In this document: in pieces, positions 53,029 through 63,900 of the stretch
How positions within the stretch are numbered: the first letter of the stretch is position 1
Layout of the letters: each line of letters starts with the position of its first letter
NCBI RefSeq assembly: GCF_010093535.1
Contig: NW_022985169.1
Coordinates: 1,090,044 to 1,154,043, forward strand
Length of the DNA stretch: 64,000 bases
DNA from: Lindgomyces ingoldianus
Taxonomy: Eukaryota > Ascomycota > Dothideomycetes > Pleosporales > Lindgomycetaceae
Reading direction: 5' to 3'
The notes under the pieces: model-generated
What the model was told of the DNA's origin: nothing
Databases searched by the model: none
What the model saw: the letters and a program-made list of their open reading frames with translations, nothing else
Program-made: the position numbers and the translations under genes

Positions 53029-53982
53029 ATGTTGAGTTATTTCGTGACAGCACTAAGTGTTGCCCCAGTTCTCCAAATCACCTTCGCCCTTCCCACTACC
53101 AACCAACCTCGAGCCGCGTACCCCTTCACTAGACTTGTAGCCTTCGGCGATGAACTTAGCGACAATGGCAACGGAAGCTATGCCCACGGCATCACAGGCG
53201 ATCCGGCAACCGTCTACGGCTTCGGCACCTGGACCAATGGTCCCGTTGCCGTATCATACCTCTCTAATCTCCTCAAAGCTCCTTTAACTGACTATGCCTT
53301 TGGAGGATGTTGTGGCGGGGCCTCCGGAGGCGCAACATTCGACAACGCGTACACCAAGTCCGCGGCTGGAGCCGCGTCGCTCATTGATCAGATCGCAAAT
53401 TACAGCGGAAAAGGATACCCTGACATCAAGAAGTCGATGCAGTTCATTTGGGTCGGACAAAACGACGTCAGTGCGCATACAGATGCTTTCTGGGAGGGCG
53501 ATCCGCACAACGCGGACTTTGCGCAGAACGCTGCGGCGAAGACAAGTGCGGCGGTGAAGAAGCTAATCGATGCCGGCGCGCCGTACGTCCTGGTTGCGAA
53601 TATCTATCCCAAGCATCTTGCACCTGTGACGGCGAAGTACCTCTGCGGTACATCGACTTCTTGCGTGGAAACATGGGGCAAGGTTATTTCTTCGGCAAAC
53701 GCTGGTATCAAGACTTCCCTCCAGCAATTCGGTACCAAAGCTATCTACTACGATTCCTTCTCTTTCGTCTCGAATCTGTTGAACAAGGCGGCGGCGAATG
53801 GGTTTACGGCGCCGTTGACGGATTTCTGTGATGGCATGGGGGATGCGACGTGGAATGACTGCATGGTGAAGGGGAATATGGGGAAGTACTTTTGGATGAA
53901 TTTTGTGCAGCCTACTACTCGGGTGCATGAGTTGATTGCGAAGGATATGAAGGCGACTGTTGATAAGCACTTGGGATTGTAG
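53029..53982 (+). CDS. Secreted SGNH/GDSL-fold protein lacking the catalytic triad
   Basis: This is a single-exon gene for 317 aa. The start at 53029 gives a clear signal peptide (MLSYFVTALSVAPVLQITFA, then LPTT). The fold is that of fungal GDSL esterases (CE16-like): block I at 39-47, block II in DYAFGGCCGGASGG, block III WVGQNDVSAH with Asn145, and the C-terminal block at about 288-300. Block I, however, reads FGDELSDNG: the nucleophile serine of GDSxxDxG is Glu42. The final D-x-x-H-P-T motif reads N-F-V-Q-P-T, so Asp becomes Asn291 and His becomes Gln294. All three catalytic positions are replaced while the oxyanion-hole Gly and Asn remain. The frame is intact and cysteines are conserved-looking, so this looks like a maintained pseudoenzyme, perhaps a carbohydrate-binding or cell-wall protein (inference). 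Sequence between the start and 52909 is leader. Confidence 0.82.
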   Translation: MLSYFVTALSVAPVLQITFALPTTNQPRAAYPFTRLVAFGDELSDNGNGSYAHGITGDPATVYGFGTWTNGPVAVSYLSNLLKAPLTDYAFGGCCGGASGGATFDNAYTKSAAGAASLIDQIANYSGKGYPDIKKSMQFIWVGQNDVSAHTDAFWEGDPHNADFAQNAAAKTSAAVKKLIDAGAPYVLVANIYPKHLAPVTAKYLCGTSTSCVETWGKVISSANAGIKTSLQQFGTKAIYYDSFSFVSNLLNKAAANGFTAPLTDFCDGMGDATWNDCMVKGNMGKYFWMNFVQPTTRVHELIAKDMKATVDKHLGL

Positions 53983-54533
53983 ACGGTGGGGTTGAAGGTT
54001 GAGGGGGAGGGCGGATGGAGGACAGAGGGGAAGTAAGAGATTGACTTCTTGTACTTATACTGACTATATTCGAACTAGCTTTTGGAGAGAAATATAGAGA
54101 AACGGAGACTGTGTCTCCCGCTCATTTTCAATACGGTGGCATCCGGCAAGGGGTAATGCGGTATTGATTAACATGGGAGTGTTTGACGTACTCCACACTT
54201 AAGATTCAAAGCGAATTTTTGTAAATAAGAAGAGTAGAAAGAGGGTTGAGTAAGGATCTACCTCCACCAAAGGGAAATAACAATGTGGAGTGAGATGCAT
54301 CAATGTCGTGGGATACAAGCTCCGAATTCATGCAAATCTGGGGAAATTGTGCACGGACTCTGATTGTGCATGCTGCAGATGAGGTCAGTGTAAACGCCTC
54401 ATGTTCCAGACGACAGTTCCGATTTCCGCTCATGTAACTGCGGATATTTTTCCATCGAACGTTACAGCATCCGATGTCCTCAATTCATCTCGCCCCTGCC
54501 CTCCGCTAAGGGGCTCGTCGATCGGTTCGCAAG
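53983..54533. other. Intergenic region without a supported gene
   Basis: About 550 bp between two plus-strand genes; nothing recognised. Confidence 0.5.
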
Positions 54534-56499
54534 ATGCTACCCTCGTCGTCTCCCGAACTCCTCCATAGACTCGAAGAGTCAGGCTCGCAAAGCACTGACG
54601 ATGCGTCTACACACCTCACGCCCTCCGACGGGGAGTCGGACGACGGACTTCCGATGATAGATGGGATGTATGAGGGAGAGAGCTACCAGTTAATGACTTT
54701 GCCTAAGGGCGGCAATGCCTCATCAAGGAATGATACTTTGGGAGTACCACAAGAAGAGGGAGCAGGCGAAGACGCGGCATTCTTGCCGAGTCCGCAACGT
54801 TTTTCTATGAGCTCGGTACAGAGCTATGAGATCTATACCCCAGACGAGAATCGGGCTGTGTTGAAGAAGCTGGACAGGCGGCTGGTGCTTTTTATGGCGC
54901 TGTTGTATTGCTTGAGCTTTCTGGACCGGTCAAGTAAGGGCTGCCCTCTTTCGTTGGAATACTATGTCGCTCTTACTGCCACTTGGGTGCTTGACTAACA
55001 GCAGTTGAATAGACATTGGCAATGCACGAATAGCAGGTCTTGCAAAGGACCTCCATTTGGGCTCGCAGCAATATGAATGGCTGCTGTGGGCTTTCTATAT
55101 TACTTATATTGCTTTCGAATGGATGACATTAATGTTGGTCTTGATCTCTTTACTATATGGATCCGTACTCAATCTCCGTTGCCAACTACCTCCAACAAGA
55201 ATCATGCACTAACTAAACTTTAGGTACCGCATAGTCCCTCCGCATATCTACATATCTATCTGCATATTATCCTGGGGCATCATAGCTTCCCTTCAGGCCA
55301 TTTCTACTTCTTTTGGCTTCTTATTAGCTCTCCGAGCTCTTCTTGGAGTTGGAGAAGCTGCATTTGGACCCGGTGTTCCCTTCTACCTGTCCTTCTTCTT
55401 CCGGCGCGACGAATTAGCGTTTAGAACAGGACTGTTTATATCCGCTAGCCCGCTCTCGGCATCTTTCGCAGGCGCTCTTGCATGGGTCATCACGAAACTA
55501 GGAGAGCATGGACCGCTCAGCCCTTGGAGGCTACTATTCCTCATCGAAGGATTCCCGAGCATTTTAGTTGCGGTTTGGGCTTGGGATCTCATTCCTGATG
55601 GGCCTGGGACGGCGAAGTTTTTGAGCCCGAGACTGCAAGAAGTCGCAGTGCTCAGGCTGAGGCAGGAGAAGGAAGACGAGGAGGAGGGCTACGATGGTGA
55701 GAAGCATGAGATTGGAAGGGAACAACGCAGGGGCGTGGTACTTTACGAAGTTCTGCAGACCCTCGTGGACCCTAAATGCTACCTCACAGCTGTATGCATT
55801 CCTCCTCCTATATTCGGATGAGCGCGTGCTAAAGTTTGACAGTTTATGTTCTTCAGCTGCAACGTAGCGTTTAGCTCCATGCCGGTCTTTCTACCAACCA
55901 TCATCAGAGACATGGGCCATTCCTCAGTCATGTCTCAAGCTCTCTCCGCTCCACCCTATCTCTTTGCTTTCGTGGTAGTGCTCATTACGGCATACATCTC
56001 GGACCTCTATCAAACTCGCTCAGCCTGCATTATCTTCCACTCTCTCCTCGCCTCCGCTGGCTACACCACCATCGCTATCTCCGGCTTTTACGAGTCGCCC
56101 AACACCACAATCCGCTACCTAGCTCTGTACCCCGCTGCTGCAGGCTTCTTCTCCGCCATCACAATCATCATCACATGGACCATCAACAATCAAGAAAGCG
56201 ACAGTAAAAAAGGCACCGGAATGGCCATGCTTAATATTATCGGGCAAATGGGCCCACTGGTTGGGACCAGCATCTTTCCAGAGGAAGACGGTCCGTGGTA
56301 CGTTAGAGGTATGGGGGTTTGCGCGGTGTTCATGCTTATGGTTGGAGTACTGGCGGCGGTTCTGAGAGTTTTGCTGGGGATCCAGAACAACATGATCCAG
56401 AAAGCGAAGAAGGGTCGAGGTGGTGAGTATGCTGGCGTTCCTCTCGAGGAGGGAGGGATTGTGAAGGGTGAGCGGAAGCCTTTTGAATTTATATTATAG
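54534..56499 (+). CDS. MFS permease, anion:cation symporter (Dal5/allantoate) family
   Basis: Four exons (54534-54933, 55013-55133, 55224-55791, 55843-56499) give 581 aa. About 110 residues of acidic, Ser-rich cytosolic sequence precede TM1, which contains the family hallmark FLDRSNIGNARIAGL, restored exactly by the first splice. The second intron uses the donor GTTGGT at 55134 and yields MTLMYRIVPP. Further family-like segments are LRALLGVGEAAFGPGVPFYL in TM4 and TWTINNQESDSKKGTGMAML, matching the N-N-x-x-G region before TM11. Members import organic anions such as allantoate, nicotinate, pantothenate or biotin-like compounds with protons. The substrate is not readable. A pantothenate synthetase gene lies only 6 kb away, which I regard as coincidence. 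Confidence 0.87.
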
Positions 56500-56940
56500 A
56501 GTTCAATTATGTATCCACCATATAAATAATATCAAATTTACTCCTACCAATGATTCCTTCGCCAAATCTGACCCTCCAAGGGGTTTTGGAAACCTTGATA
56601 GATTCATACGATCACGTGAGCCAGCCCTATGCACATTGACGTCGTTTCTTGGCAGCGATTTCGAAAGCCCCCAAATGGGCAAGCGTCGCTTGGGCAGGTG
56701 CACTTCATCAACAACATTTCTAGGCTGCGAACACAGAGACGCGATCTTAAACATTACGACCATCGGAGCCCCAAAGTTTCTTTGAAACATCCCACAACTA
56801 GATCCGTATTGGGATCCTCCACGTGATCCACGTCATCGCCCTGGTTCCTATGTGCTAGAAAAAGAACTATGTCTCGATGACCACGACTATATGACAGCGG
56901 TTAGAATTCCAAAGCTTTCTTTCTTCGTTGGACTTCCAGC
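56500..56940. other. Intergenic region MFS permease / FIG4
   Basis: About 440 bp; nothing recognised beyond promoter-like pyrimidine patches. Confidence 0.5.
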
Positions 56941-59900
56941 ATGGATGGATCGAAGTTCAACGCTGAGACAAGCGAGCGGCCAAGCTCGCTGGTCGATTCC
57001 TCAAAGGCCAACAAATCGCAAGACAGCATCCAAATGAACGGCCCTGAGGAATCCGAAAAATCGTCCCTGGATGCCCGCACACCAAAGATTGCTATCAGCA
57101 ACGAAGGCCCTGTCAACGACTTCAAGCTAGAGATCGATACGGAGAAGGGGCCGGGGATCCCAAGGGGTGAGGCGGAGTCGATCCGCTTCGATGGTGATGA
57201 AGAGGATCCTGCCGTTCCAATTTCTTTCCAGAGATCGACGAGCCCGGCGGTCATGCAGTGGAATAAAGGAGCTGCGTATGAGAAGGTGGGCGAGGATGGA
57301 ATTAATAGGATGTATAAGTTCTCTCTTTACGAAACTAGCGCCAGGTTCTATTTGGTGGGGGCCGACATCATGGACAAGCATTACCGGGTCTTGAAGATTG
57401 ATCGGACAGCACCTCCCGGGCACTTGAATATCTTCGAAGATGACATTGTCTACGACAAGCGGGAGATGAACCAACTTCTCAACGCAATTGACGATGGCAA
57501 TAAGGGCTCTGGAGGCATGAAGCTTAAGTGTAGTAGCTGGGGTCTTTTGGGCTTTATCAGGTTCACAGAAGCTTACTATATGCTGCTCATCACTAAGCGA
57601 CAACAAATGGCGATGATCGGAGGCCACTATATTTTCCAAGTCGATGGCACGGAGCTCATTCCACTCACCACAGGCTCAACATCTCGTTTCCAAAAAGACC
57701 GGAACCCAGAAGAAGCAAGGTTTCTGAGCATCCTCAATAATCTGGACCTCACACGATCTTTCTACTTCAGTTATTCTTACAATATCACTAGAAACCTTCA
57801 ACAAAACATCATCCGAGAACGAGAAGCTTTAACCCAAGGTCGGAAACCCCCAGCTCGTGACTTTCAAGATATGTTTGTATGGAATCACCACTTGCTGGAG
57901 CCTGCACGCGTAGCTTTGAAAAGTGTATATGACTGGTGCCACCCAATTATTCATGGTTTCATTGATCAGTCACCTCTGGACGTTTTCGGCCGAAAGGTGT
58001 ATATCACCGTCATAGCAAGGCGGTCACGATTCTTCGCAGGCGCACGCTTTCTCAAACGTGGAGCGAATGACCTAGGATACGTAGCGAACGATGTAGAGAC
58101 GGAGCAAATCCTTTCTGAAGGCCTTACCACCTCCTTTCATGCCCCTGGGCCTCGACTTTTTGCGAGCCCGACCTACACGTCTTACGTGCAGCACCGAGGA
58201 AGTATTCCGCTGTATTGGACACAAGACAGCACCGGTGTCACACCAAAACCAGACATCGACTTAAACCTCGTGGACCCTTTCTACAGCGCCGCCGCCCTCC
58301 ACTTTGATAACCTTTTTGAGAGGTACGGGGCACCTGTGTATGTCCTGAATCTTATCAAAGCGCGAGAACGGACACCAAGGGAATCGAAATTGCTCCACGA
58401 GTATCAGGACGCCATCAGGTACCTCAACCAGTCACTTCCTGATGACAAGAAGATTCTGTATGAGGCATTTGATATGGCGAGGGCGTCCAAGACGCGAGGT
58501 CAAGATGTAATTCAGACTCTGGAAAAGCTTGCCGAGAAGGTGCTTCAAAAGACAGGCTTCTTCCATAACGGAGACAGCAATTTCGACACCCCACAAGTGC
58601 AAAATGGAGTTGCAAGGACTAATTGCATTGACTGCCTAGACAGAACGAATGCTTGTCAGTTCGTGGTTGGAAAGCGCGCCCTTGGTCGACAGCTTCAAGC
58701 CCTTGGGGTTATTACAGGAAATACAGTGGAGTACGACACAGATTGCGTCGATATTTTCACCAGGATGTTCCATGGACACGGAGACGAAATCGCAATACAG
58801 TACGGAGGCTCTCATTTAGTTAACACTATGGCTACCTATCGCAAGATAAACCATTGGCAAAGCAGTTCACGAGATATGGTCGAGAGCTTCAAACGCTACT
58901 ATCACAACTCCTTCCTAGATTCACAGCGGCAGGAAGCCTACAACCTCTTCCTTGGAATCTACACATTCGCTCAAGGCCAGCCTATGCTGTGGGACCTGGC
59001 GACAGATCACTATCTCCACCATGCGGACCCACGATCCTGGCTGTACAAGCCACGGCGAAACTACATTAATTGGTACAACCCGGGGAATCTCGAGCCTCGC
59101 TCGCTTCCTGCTTCAATGAGACCGATCAGGAAACAGTTACAGCTCACTCAGAAGGGTGGTGTCAGTCTGTATGACGACTACTGGCTCGAATATTATCGTC
59201 CTCTCGCCATATCTTCCTTCCTCAAAATCTTCGCCTTTCGATTGAACTCGCCTTCACGGCATGCCTCCGATAAATCCCTCCCACCTCGTGACCAAGATCT
59301 CTCACCTTTTGTCATCCGCCGGAGACAACACGACCAAGACTCCCCTGGCAAAGTCGAAAAGAAGCCTCCGCGCAAAGGCGTCACCATCGTCGATCCATCC
59401 AGCGAGACAGACACCCGCGACGGCCTGAATCTAAATCTGCGACGACGAAAAGATAACCTTCTTCATCAACCCGAAACCAGCTCGCCTATCAAGCAATCCA
59501 TACTACGAGACCCGCATTTCGAAACCCAGATGCCGTCACCCTCTGCACCCGTTAAAAGTGACATCTTCCACTCCCTCTCAAACTTCACGTCTACAGGTCT
59601 CTCTACCTCATTCCAAAAGCCATTCAAACCCGCCGACAAAGCTCTCATCAACCAATGGACTCTCGCCCAATTCCATGAAAACAGTCTGAACCCTAGCGTC
59701 ACCGTAGCAGAAGAAGACGAATACTGGCGCTACATCGAGCATCCCTTGAACCTACCACTCGTCGTGAGCACTGAGACGCCGAGTGCCGATGACCCAGCCG
59801 CATTGGAGTTCTACGAGTATCTGAGTATGAGTGAAGGAGGAGTAGGGGGAGGTGGCGGCGCGCAGAGCGACGCAGCGAGTACGAGGCCTACGACCGCGGA

Positions 59901-60336
59901 CGCGCTTAGGACGCCAGTTGATGCTGATTCGGCGTCGGTTCGGTCACTGCCTTTATCGCGGCCGACATCTTCTGCTGGGTTGTCGATTAATATACCATTC
60001 TCACATCCTCATTATCATCTTCATCCCCATTCCCATTCCCACACCCATCTGAACCACCACCTCCACCTCGATACCCACACCCACACTCAATCTCAATCCC
60101 AATTTCACACGTTCAATGGCTCCACCAACCCCGCAACCAGATTCCAGGTTTCAGACGAAGACATCGAAGAATTTGAAGAATTCCTCAAAGTCGCTGAGAA
60201 CCCATTAGACGTGTTAGAGGAAGATGGGGGGAAGAAGAGGTATAAGGCTTACAGGCAATGGTTGAAAGGGAAGAGCTTTTTTAAGCAGAGTAAGGTAGAT
60301 CCCGAGTGGCAGCAGAATCAGTTGCCTGTGAGGTGA
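56941..60336 (+). CDS. FIG4: Polyphosphoinositide phosphatase Fig4 (SAC domain)
   Basis: Fig4 is the PI(3,5)P2 5-phosphatase that works with Vac14 and the kinase Fab1 on vacuole/endosome membranes. The gene is one exon of 1,131 aa. After a disordered start, the SAC N-terminal part begins near YKFSLYETSARFYLVGADIM and continues with SWGLLGFIRFTEAYYMLLIT. The catalytic CX5R(T/S) motif is in RTNCIDCLDRTNACQF (residues about 559-574), complete. The large segment RSWLYKPRRNYINWYNPGNL is typical of Fig4 rather than Sac1, and there is no C-terminal membrane anchor, also as in Fig4. The C-terminal 300 residues are low complexity, with a glycine run (GGVGGGGGAQSD) and a His-rich stretch of about 13 His at 1021-1050, then a conserved helical end (DIEEFEEFLKVAENPLDVLE). 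The intronless, long frame is clean. Confidence 0.93.
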   Translation: MDGSKFNAETSERPSSLVDSSKANKSQDSIQMNGPEESEKSSLDARTPKIAISNEGPVNDFKLEIDTEKGPGIPRGEAESIRFDGDEEDPAVPISFQRSTSPAVMQWNKGAAYEKVGEDGINRMYKFSLYETSARFYLVGADIMDKHYRVLKIDRTAPPGHLNIFEDDIVYDKREMNQLLNAIDDGNKGSGGMKLKCSSWGLLGFIRFTEAYYMLLITKRQQMAMIGGHYIFQVDGTELIPLTTGSTSRFQKDRNPEEARFLSILNNLDLTRSFYFSYSYNITRNLQQNIIREREALTQGRKPPARDFQDMFVWNHHLLEPARVALKSVYDWCHPIIHGFIDQSPLDVFGRKVYITVIARRSRFFAGARFLKRGANDLGYVANDVETEQILSEGLTTSFHAPGPRLFASPTYTSYVQHRGSIPLYWTQDSTGVTPKPDIDLNLVDPFYSAAALHFDNLFERYGAPVYVLNLIKARERTPRESKLLHEYQDAIRYLNQSLPDDKKILYEAFDMARASKTRGQDVIQTLEKLAEKVLQKTGFFHNGDSNFDTPQVQNGVARTNCIDCLDRTNACQFVVGKRALGRQLQALGVITGNTVEYDTDCVDIFTRMFHGHGDEIAIQYGGSHLVNTMATYRKINHWQSSSRDMVESFKRYYHNSFLDSQRQEAYNLFLGIYTFAQGQPMLWDLATDHYLHHADPRSWLYKPRRNYINWYNPGNLEPRSLPASMRPIRKQLQLTQKGGVSLYDDYWLEYYRPLAISSFLKIFAFRLNSPSRHASDKSLPPRDQDLSPFVIRRRQHDQDSPGKVEKKPPRKGVTIVDPSSETDTRDGLNLNLRRRKDNLLHQPETSSPIKQSILRDPHFETQMPSPSAPVKSDIFHSLSNFTSTGLSTSFQKPFKPADKALINQWTLAQFHENSLNPSVTVAEEDEYWRYIEHPLNLPLVVSTETPSADDPAALEFYEYLSMSEGGVGGGGGAQSDAASTRPTTADALRTPVDADSASVRSLPLSRPTSSAGLSINIPFSHPHYHLHPHSHSHTHLNHHLHLDTHTHTQSQSQFHTFNGSTNPATRFQVSDEDIEEFEEFLKVAENPLDVLEEDGGKKRYKAYRQWLKGKSFFKQSKVDPEWQQNQLPVR

Positions 60337-60957
60337 AGTAGATGGAACAAGGAGATTGAGGTCGGGTGGGGTATGGAGTATATGGAGGGGGATGAGGTCT
60401 TCGCATCATCATAGCGTTGGTATCAGGAATGCGGTGTTTTGTTGCACGCTTGTAGGACACTTCCCAGTTATATGGATTTGGGGTGTTATCGACGGAAAGT
60501 GTTATAAACTTAGATACCAGAAGTATGCGGGTATATGAATGCTCTACCTGGCCTAAATGCCCTAATTCTGCATGCTGGACTACTCTCTTCGAGAGTAGCA
60601 TGTAAAAGGAACTGGCATCAGTGCCAAACGCCAGGCCATGGCCACTCGTGACGTCCTAGAGGGGAACTTTGCCAATGCAAGAAACGCCTGTGCACACCCC
60701 TTATGACGATGTAGTGTTAGAGGGTATCTCCCAGGAGACCACCAACGCCGCCACTTTTAAAGAAAATATGCCTATTCGCCCATGCAGGTAATAAAAATGC
60801 AAGACGCCAAACCTCTCAAACCCTTGTCCGCGTTGCTGACCACTACACTACGCGAGCGTAGAGAGAAGGTGAGTGCGACGTCTTTGTGAGCCCAAATACG
60901 CACTATTCCAAATCCACTTCCAAGTTCGTAGAATACAGTTTTTGTAAGGCGTGCTCC
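60337..60957. other. Convergent intergenic region FIG4 / SCC2
   Basis: About 620 bp between two stop codons; no gene or repeat seen. Confidence 0.5.
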
Positions 60958-63900
60958 TCAGTCCCAGTCATCATCTCCCTCTGGAGTCCTCGAATTCGTT
61001 TTTTTGACTTTACTGCCAGTCAGCCGGCCCCTAGGCTTCTTTGGGGTATTCGATGACCTCGATTCCGACTTCCTCTTCCTGCCCCGTCCACTCGTCGGTG
61101 GTGCATCATCCTCAGCACCGTTATCATCAGGGGTCTCATAACCTGCAGCGGCCCTGGCAAGTTGTTCGCTCGCGTCTAGGTCTTCATCTCCGACTTTAGC
61201 CTCTAAGTCAACTTCGATCAAGCGTCCGAATGCGAGACACTGCCTTGTCATGCTTTCTGTATTCTCAAGTGCAGACATAACGTTCTCGAATTTTTCCCAG
61301 AGCTCTTTGCCAGAGATGAGATTGTTCTTGACAGCAGATTTGTTCGCGTCCTTAGTCGTGATCGTGATCTTGCCAAGCATGTTCCATTGTTTGCGAAGGA
61401 AAGCGCGTGTGTCCCACATCATCTGAAGGATCATGCTTGCTACAGTGATTTGTCGAAGTCGGGCTTCGGGTATAGGGCTTGCGGTGGGATTCTGCGGTGC
61501 TTGGTAGGTTGAAGAACCTTCTCCATTGATGTCGAGACCTACGGGTGGTTGTTCAAGTTCTAGGTGCGGTTTAGAGATCTCATTCTCAATAGCAAGGGCA
61601 ACGCTTGGCCCAGTATGCTTGAGCACAATATCGTGGATGGTGAGAATGAGAACCTGGACCTCATCAATATGAGCATAGTCGAAGAAACCCAAGTTTTCCA
61701 AGCAAAAGCGAGCGAATAGTAGAACGTCGGGAATATGCATATGGGAGCCACCTTCTGCGACGCTGTCGATAATTTGGTCTGATACTATTGCCTGGTGTTT
61801 TGGATTCGAGGTGTCCAGCTTCGATAGATCGAAGTCCATCTTCTTGCACATATTCATGAGGAATTTCTTGTATATTTTTGGAGTGCCACTCTTCAGAACT
61901 TCGTTCATACGCTGGAGCTTCGGCTTGAATGTCTTGTCTCTTGCGCCATGGGGATCGTTGGCTACATCTCGCTGATATTTGAAAGCGAGAGCAACAGCAG
62001 CCATGTATTCTTTCTCAAACATCCTTTCATTTTTAAGATGGATACTTTGGTGTTCCGCGGTCGCCTTGCTGGCGAGTTGAAGATTTGAGGATGAACTCAG
62101 GGCGACAAGGGCTGGTCCACATTCCTTCGGGTGCACAATGCCTTGCCGACTTATACTGATGATGATATCGGTCGCTATCAAGGCGAGATCGTTGGGATTT
62201 CCAAGAGCGATGGCCACAATGTCAGACAGAAACGCTGGTCCAAGGTGAAGGGGGGCGGTATCGTTGTCGCTCGCAACGAAAGATGAGTCTAATCGGTCGG
62301 AACCGCGAACAGCCCCCTCGCCGACTGCAATCTCGGCACCACTCTCAGAACGACGTTCTGCAGTGCTAAAGAATTCCCGAAACTGGGTAAGAACGACTCT
62401 CCTCAATTCGGTGTTGTCTTCATAGTTCTCATTGAGGAAAACGAGTTTGAAAGCTTGCTTAACATCAGCACGAGTGAATAGCGAAGGGGAGTTTTGGCAG
62501 ATTTCTCCAAGGCTGCCCAAAGCATGCTCTCGAACGCTCATATCCCAAGGCTGCATAGTGAACGGCCGGACACATTCTTGAAGAAGGATCGGGACAGAAT
62601 TCCCCTTCCATTCTGTGAGAAGCTTAGATGAATTCTCCTTAGATGGTACCCTCTTTAAAACTGTTGTCAACTTTCCTCTAAAAAGGTCGATATGTTTGTC
62701 GAAATCACAAACTCTGCCAAAGACGCCCATGATGAGGAGGTATGTGATGATCTTGAGTTTGTCTTTCGCTGTCAACGCTTGGTTCTTCGTGCTGGACCGG
62801 AGCAGTTGGCTCTGGGCCATGGCCGAACAGATGAGACCAAGCAGCTTGTCGACGCCATTCGTAACTAAAGGACTAACAGTCCATAAACAATGAGCAACAT
62901 CCAGAAGTGTTGATTTGTAAGCGGAGTGCTGGGCCGCCCAATTGGCCAGTTTGCCTGTGCAAGGGAGAAGCGAACTGCGGACCTCCTCCAGGAAACTCTC
63001 CTGCAAGGATGGGAGTGCGGGGAAGACGTGACGAAAAATGACCAATGTTGGCCGGAAGTCTTTCAGATCATCGGTGGTGGCAAGGTCTTTGACATACGGC
63101 TTTAAAAGCTGTACTTGAGCCGAAGTGAACAGTCTTGGGCTCACTTTGGCAAATATGCTCAGTGTATTGAGAATTCGAGCCTGGGAATTCTCCCCTGCCA
63201 CAAGGTCCGTGCCAATCACACCTTCTACCATGTCCGCAACCAGCTCCCTGCAGATAGTGAAGTTTGCTGTCGGATTCTTCGCTTTGTTTGATACAGCACT
63301 GGAGAAGAATGATTCAAAAGCTTCCAGTTTGTTGGGGATCTCTTCAACTTTTTGAACGATTTGCACAAGCATTGAGACTCGATTCCGGCGGTCTAGTCTC
63401 AACTGGTTCTCGTCTACCCTAGCAGCTGCATTGGGGGGGGCAAGCCAGATATCCTCAAGAGTTTGGTGAGTCAAGTCGGAAACGCCTTTGTCATCGTCGA
63501 GAACTGGTACGAGGAGATGGCAGGCTATGTCGAGCTTCCTTTCGTTCGGAACGGAGCCAAGATACATGTCTTTGAGAATTTTAATCGCTCTCTTTTTTGG
63601 ACCGGTAGCCGGATCGTCCACGAGTTGGAGAACTGATTTTAAGCAAAGGCGCTCTAGGGATGGGTTATGTTCTAAACACTTGGATATCATCGCGAGGACA
63701 TTCTCTCGCACCATAGGAGAGCTGTCGCTCACTAATGTATTGAGTGCATTAAATGTTTGCTCGTCAAGGGTCTTTGGATCCTTTTCAATCAACTGTGAGA
63801 GGCTTGTCATCGCTCGCGATTTAAGTTTCGGTGATGGGTTTGAGGATGCATTGTCAATCAAGTGTTTGACTAATCTCGGAAACACTTGACAAAATGGATC

